Source of the DNA: Anoplolepis gracilipes
Taxonomy: Eukaryota; Arthropoda; Insecta; Hymenoptera; Formicidae
NCBI RefSeq assembly: GCF_047496725.1
Contig: NC_132974.1
Span: 6,083,501 to 6,147,500, forward strand
Reading direction: 5' to 3'
Length of the DNA: 64,000 bases
The notes beneath the pieces were generated by a model. The model was given only the letters and a program-made list of their open reading frames with translations, did not search any database and was not told the DNA's origin. The position numbers and the translations under genes were made by a program. Positions within the stretch are counted from its first letter, which is position 1, and each line of letters starts with the position of its first letter. Positions 58,137 to 64,000 of the stretch are shown piece by piece.

Positions 58137-59787
58137 TCATGATTTCTTCGGAGGTGTCTGCCTGCCCACCTCCTTATCCACCCGCCTTTCTTCTCGATCT
58201 TGTCTAACGAATTCGGGGTCGTTCCAGTATTGAACCTCGCCGCTTGCATACATGAGGAAGATCAGATTCGTCACGATGAAGAAACCCAGGACGATCCAGA
58301 AGACGATTCGCCATTGAGTGAGTGTTTGTTCGGGCGCCAACACGCCGACGATATACGGCGTGATTATACCGGTGAAGGCACCCATCCCATTCACTATCGC
58401 CATCAAAGTACCAGAGTAATTGGGGCTAAGATCCAATCCATTGACTTTCATCCCAGGATAGAAGGTACCTGTGAGAGAAAAAGAGAATCAAAAAGGATTC
58501 GCATCTAAGTCGTAATATACCGAACAGAATTACGTACCCATCATAGCCATTCCGATGGTAAAGAGAGTTACCACCAATGTTCTGTCACATGAAGCGTAGG
58601 AGGCGGCGATGATGAAAACGCCTGGTCCCAGGGAAGCGATAGTAGTACCAAGTTTTCGCACATTGGTGCGCGACATGATGCCCTTGGTGATTATCCGGTC
58701 AGCCAGCCAGGACGACCCTACACTGCAGAACCACATGATGAGGTAGGGTAATGATGAGACCAAGCCGTTGCTCTTGATGGAATAGTGAAGCACACTACTC
58801 ATGTACTTGGGGAGATCGGTGACCAAGGTGAAGAAACCCCAGTCGTGGCCGATCTGTGCGGCGATCAGCGCCCAGAGCGGCGTGGAGAGCAACATGTGAC
58901 GCCAGGGTACGGGCGGCGGTTTTGTATGGGTGTGCTCGTTCATACGTTCGTGTAAGTACTTGAGCTCGCGCTCAGAGATAAACGGATGTTCATACGGATT
59001 GTTGTAGCAGATCAGCACGAACACGAGGAACCACAACATGCCGATTCCGCCGAACACGTAGAAAACCGCGGGCCAGCTGTAAGAATGTAGGATCAGGCCG
59101 GATAACAGATTGGCCAGTACCGTGCCTATCTGAGCACCGGCAAATACCAACGAGCCGATCATCGATCTCTCCTCCGGTGGTGTCCATTGCGCCAACATGG
59201 CGTTCAACGCCGGGAAGGTCGTGCCTTCGCCCAGGCCCATCAAGATCCGCAACACTATCAGGCCGACCGATTCGCCCCACTCGACTACCACTGGTGTCAG
59301 CAGGGTGAAGATTGCTGTTGAGAGAATACCGAGACTGAGGGAGTATTTACCACCGAACTTCTCGGCCAGCATCCCACCTGGCAGATGGGTGATAACGTAG
59401 CCCCAGTAGAAGGACGAGAGAATGAGGCCCTAAAACGAGGAGATGAAGGTAAGATATAGAAAAATATAACAGTGAGATATAAAAGTAGCTCTATGAAAAA
59501 TAAAATCATACACATTTGATAGTATCAACGAAAGTATGATTCTTGAGCAAAGTGTTTTTCAGTTACCTGCGTATATTCATTCCAGTCGTAGCGATTGCTA
59601 TCTTTAACATTATTTTCGTTTTCAACATTCGATTGATTATACGGACAGCTATCGTCCTTGTACTCGTTATGTATTGGATGTGCCATTTCTGTAATAGTAA
59701 TCGAAAGACAGACTCTCATGGTATATGCGTTCAGAATTGCCAGAAATCCCATAATAGCAAACACCCATCGTTGCGGTAATCGACTAC
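58137..59787 (-). CDS. SLC17-type MFS transporter (inorganic phosphate/sialin/VGLUT-like), first coding exon not found
   Basis: Three minus-strand exons, 59567-59787, 58538-59429 and 58137-58468, splice in phase to about 481 residues. The exon at 59787 begins in phase 1 after an acceptor (AATTACAG), so a short start exon lies further right and was not located. SLC17 carriers move organic or phosphate anions with Na+ or H+. Diagnostic stretches are the first-helix RVCLSITITEM, the polar loop ending WNEYTQGLILSSFYWGYVIT, LPGGMLAEKFGGK, the signature RILMGLGEGTTFPALNAML, and FYPGMKVNGLDLSPNYSGTL. About twelve hydrophobic segments are present; the tail (EVQYWNDPEF to TPPKKS) is hydrophilic. Insects have many paralogues (Picot and relatives), so substrate and orthology are not assigned. 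Confidence 0.92.
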
Positions 59788-61795
59788 CTGTAATTGCCAA
59801 CAATTTTTGTAAAATTTATGTTATCAGTCCATAATTAATTACGAACGCAAAAAGCGCGAATTTATTATACACATAAAAATATATCTAAACAGTTTATTTA
59901 AAAAAAAATTATATTTATATTATATTTTTTTAAATATGATTAAAAGGGATAGAATGCAATCTACAACGAAAACACCTCAGACAGATTATAACGAATTAAT
60001 CCACTTATTTACACAGAAATTGTTTGTGCACTTTCCGCGGAGATTCATTTTTTGTTGGACTTGGATCGCATTACAGCCTACTTATCTCGTCTATGTAGAC
60101 TTTGTTACCCCCGTTACTTGTCTGTTTCACCATTATCGCGTTTCTTTACGATTCTTTTGTCCATAAATCGCTCAAGAAAATTTTTACACGATTTTACTTT
60201 CACTGCGTTTTACTACTGATCACTTTGCATGTGCAATGACATTTTGTGACTCACGAAACAAGACTTTCTTTATTTATAACGGGACATGCTAGATGTTAGA
60301 TATTACAGGATATTAAATATTAGATATAACGGGACATGCGAGATATTAAATATGTAATACGATACTATACATATATGTACGAGATCTCACAAGAATCACG
60401 TTTTCTAACATTATAAGAACAATATGTTACATATATTACAAGAGAAATGTCTACAACTTTCAATTCTCATTGTGTGACAAAGATTTCTGTAAGTGAAGGA
60501 CATTCCGTTCAGTCTTACACGCAGTAGCAGTTTCCCTTCCCGTTTTGGTGAATGAACCTTCGATCGCACATTTTCTATTCCGCGGTTGGTGCGCCCACAT
60601 GCAATCACGTACGTACGCACGTGCTTCGACATACATAATATGTATCTCATCACGAAGAGTGCCCCCGTATTTTCGGTGCGAAACGGCACCCGTACAATTG
60701 ATCGCGTGACGAGAGGAAAGGAAATCTTTTCGAGGATTTTTCAATTAGAGTCCTCCCCTAAGAGTCTATCTAATCACGCTAGAACGAATATCTTTGCTTG
60801 ATCTTTATGTATATAAAAATAATTCGACGACCTGTCATTATCTGTCAAGTCTATTCATTCGCTGAGTCAACAACCAAGTCGATCGTTATTCCTTCCTCGT
60901 GCACGACCTCGAACTTTCTTCGACAATTTAAAGTCACGGAGGGTACATGCGTTGTGCAACGACACCAGCGTGAAAATTCATTTCCGTATACCGTTAGTCG
61001 CTATTTGAACGTGGAGAACGCTTGATATGCGTGAGTGCGTGAGAACGTGTGGTAGAAGTAAAAGTAAGATCAAAAGATTTAGTTTATACATATATATATG
61101 CATACGCAAGTCATACGTAACTTGAGGAAAGACAAGTCTTGTCTTCGTGAAATTAAACATTTCAACAGAAGGACCGCTCAAGATGATTTTCTTATTTCTT
61201 GTTCGTTTCGTTATTAAATAAGCAAGAATTCTAAATATTCATGATTGAGCCATTCCGTCATCAATCTCGTGACGAGTTTCGTAAAATTCAACAATTTTCC
61301 TCGTAGAAAGCCGCAAATCAGGGAAAAACCGCGAATATCTTTTTCTTTCCTTGCAAAAAGCGGTCATGGAAATATTATACTTTTCACGCGTCTTGCGAAA
61401 ATTTTGTTGTACACATAGCGCAAACTCTTACGTGCGTAAATACTCTTGCAAAAACCATTGACGTATGAGACCTGATTGATAATTACAGGCTTTTTTTGTG
61501 CGAAGTAACCCAATAATAGGAATCGAGAAAAAGGAGAGAGAGAAAGGTTTTAAGAACAAGAAACTTTTTCCAAGAAACTTGGTATTCACTTAAAAAAAGA
61601 AACATGCAGTTATTGATTTCTGTAATCAGACGCATCTTATGGTTAGGTTGATTATCGTAGCGATTATTGTGTTGCGAGATAGCGATTTTGTTTGCTTCAC
61701 ATTACAAATTTGTTAAATATTTGATAAATTTGCTGATTTCAAATAATTAAATTTATTATGTAATTAACTTCATACGCGTTTTATGTTGCAATTAT

Positions 61796-61853
61796 ATTTT
61801 TGATGATGAATTAATTTCAACAATTATGTTGAAATTAATTCATCATCAAAAAT
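61796..61853. repeat. Perfect 27-bp inverted repeat with 4-base loop
   Basis: Arm 61796-61822 (ATTTTTGATGATGAATTAAT then TTCAACA) is exactly complementary to 61827-61853, separated by ATTA. It could be a recent fold-back insertion, a TE footprint or a transcribed hairpin. Confidence 0.85.
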
Positions 61854-63237
61854 AATTAAAGTCTTGAAAATATTTTACTTTATATCTTTCTCTAAAATAA
61901 ACGCCAAAAAGATCCTCCTATTTTAAGATATTCGTCTCAGATATTCTTAATATATAAGAATATATATTAAATGAGATATTTTTTTCACCATTATATGACT
62001 TAATATTTGAAATTACTAATTCTAATAATAATAAAAAACAATTTTATAAAAATAGACTATTTTAAAACTTTAACAAATTAAATATAGTTTTTATTTAATT
62101 TCTAAATATCTAAGATATTCAAAAAATATCACTCAACATATAAAAAAGAAAATATTCTTATTTATTATTAAAATTCTATTAAGAACATTTATAAAGTATA
62201 CATTTCTAGAACACAACTTTTTTAGTGACAGAAATATAGGGATAATTATTACGTTTTCACACACATTGTACACAAACATTGTATACGAACTTTGTATAAT
62301 ATTTCTTGTTTTATTGATACATATAACCCATTGTTACTTTTTTAATATTTGATCTGCGTTACATCGCAAGTCCCATGTATAGATGACGGAAAACGAGGGA
62401 AACAAAAAAATATTCGACAGATAGAAAGTTATTTTTTTTAAAACCTGTTATCATAAAATCTCGATAAAATCGAAAGGTACATCAGACCTACATTTGTTGG
62501 TACTCTAATGTGTGTCAACAAGTGATAATTTAGATAATTCAATAAAGACAACGTCATCAATCGGACTTTACCACGGTTGTGGATTTAGTATGTTGTTGTG
62601 CACTTCGAGTATTCGAACTAATGAAGATCGCTGAATGTACTTAGTAGATAAATGATAATAATTGTTTTTGTGCAGTAGATCATCGGTTGGATTTTCCGGG
62701 TATTAATGTGAATTTTTGTTCTATTTTTTTCTATCGTTCGAAATGAACGGAGTAATTAAAATGGATTATTACTATCGTCGAATCTCTGACATATCTCGGT
62801 GTGTATTATCTCTTGTCGCTTGTGTCGAGTTACTTCGAGTATGAATTAGCAGAAAATAATTTGCGACGCGCACAACAAATATGATTTATTACGGTGCGTA
62901 ATCGCAAGGGCTTTAGGAATTGCTACGTAAGAAGCACAAATCCACGAGATATTCTGTCATACTATAACCAACATGTTATATATAGAATGCAATCACGAAA
63001 TAGATACTGAAAAAGCTGTCAGACATTTGCGAAATTATATTTAACATCTTGACGGAAGATTTAATGACGCTTTAATAACGAATATAAATCAATTGCGATT
63101 ATACATCTCATTTTTATGCCGCAAATTACACGGAATTTTAAATTAATTTCAACATTAGAACTTTCCTATCGTGCATGAGAAAAAAAATTTTTTTATAAGA
63201 TATTTATAAATATAATAATAAATATAATATAAATACA

Positions 63238-63283
63238 TAATATATATATATAATATATATATGTGTGTGTGTGTGTGTGTGTA
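63238..63283. repeat. (TA)n(TG)n compound microsatellite
   Basis: TA-rich tract running into about ten TG units. Confidence 0.85.
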
Positions 63284-64000
63284 ATATGTATATATTTATA
63301 TTATTATAAATATATATTATTAATGTTATATTATTATTATTACTCATTTATAATATTGCAGATAAGATTGTCAAAAGAGTCTGCTCGATGATAACGTAAA
63401 TTATCATTATTAATCCGTAGATGCGGAAACATTTTTTTATCATTAATTAGGTGAAATTCATGTCACCGTCGCGTGTCGAAAATGCGTTAATAAAATTCTC
63501 GATAATCGTGCAATCTAGCTTTTTTCGATTATGAATCGACATATTAAAATTATTTCTTATGTATTGCAAATTACTTCATTTGTCTGTGCTTATCTTCTGT
63601 TTACGTATTAATAAATATCGATATAAAATTTCACGATAAAACACGTGTTCCACAAAGATATAACATGAACGTGTCACAAGCAAACGAGCTTACAGTTTAA
63701 TTGTGCCGATTATTTGATTCATTGTTATAAGATATGTCGCGTAAACATTGACATTTCAATAACGTAAAAAATAAGCACACGAAATTTGATTTATATAAGA
63801 GTGTGTTTGTATTAAAAATATAACGCGACAACTTCTTTTATATACAATTTATATGAGATGCCTAAATCACTGATAGGTATATTCATTTTGCAAATAATTA
63901 TTTTTATAGTTAAAAGTCGGACAGGCAGACGAGAAATAAGGTCAAATTATAGAAATTGATTTTTTGATTTGAATTCGAAACTTGATTTTATCGTTTTGTA

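Larger units (their letters stand above)
59788..64000. other. Right-end AT-rich region without recognised genes
   Basis: Must contain the start exon and promoter of the SLC17 gene, but no candidate stood out. Visible structure: a near-duplicate of about 25 bases (TATAACGGGACATGC) at 60275-60300 and 60325-60350, a perfect 27-bp hairpin at 61796-61853, and a TA/TG compound repeat at 63238-63283. Frames between 60.4 and 61.2 kb are short and antisense to each other with no domain pattern. Confidence 0.5.

Noticed and set aside
62600..62615. tRNA B-box-like TTCGAA word
   Set aside because: No matching A box, acceptor stem or cloverleaf around it; no tRNA gene was supported anywhere in the window.

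Overview
This window is nuclear DNA from an insect. I infer a hymenopteran, probably an ant: AT-rich spacers full of (TA)n, (GA)n and poly-T tracts alternate with sharply bounded CpG-rich islands, genes have short GT-AG introns, and the encoded proteins are clearly animal orthologues. No bacterial, viral or CRISPR features were seen. Species assignment is inference.

Layout. The first 164 bases are the last exon of a membrane transporter. About 18 kb follow with no confidently coding exon, only CpG-rich islands (about 7.1-8.7 and 11.2-12.1 kb), simple repeats, a degenerate terminal-inverted-repeat element, one small candidate terminal exon on the minus strand (5.56-5.68 kb) and a structured GC-rich patch beside it. 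Translin (+, 18.2-19.6 kb) converges on a D-2-hydroxyacid dehydrogenase (-, 20.4-22.5 kb). That gene diverges across a CpG-rich region from Enhancer of Polycomb (+, 23.9-29.2 kb). A 7 kb AT-rich stretch without coding exons follows. Then come FAN1 nuclease (+, 36.5-40.0 kb), sirtuin 5 (-, 39.8-41.7 kb), Mediator subunit 8 (+, 42.4-44.0 kb), METTL25 (-, 44.4-46.1 kb), the mitochondrial presequence protease PITRM1 (-, 46.4-49.5 kb), ANKRD27/VARP (-, 51.8-54.5 kb) and an SLC17-type transporter lacking its first coding exon (-, 58.1-59.8 kb). The last 4 kb show no recognised gene.

The genes are mostly unrelated housekeeping functions: DNA repair (FAN1), chromatin and transcription (E(Pc), MED8), nucleic-acid binding (translin), mitochondrial maintenance (SIRT5, PITRM1), endosomal traffic (ANKRD27) and solute transport. 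The most striking arrangement is at 39.7-40.2 kb. The 3' ends of FAN1 and SIRT5 interlock: the last SIRT5 coding exon lies inside the last FAN1 intron on the opposite strand, and the last FAN1 exon lies inside the last SIRT5 intron. FAN1 also starts with a canonical-looking PCNA-binding box and shows no N-terminal ubiquitin-binding zinc finger. Exon boundaries were set by hand from GT-AG sites, reading phase and family similarity, with no transcript data.
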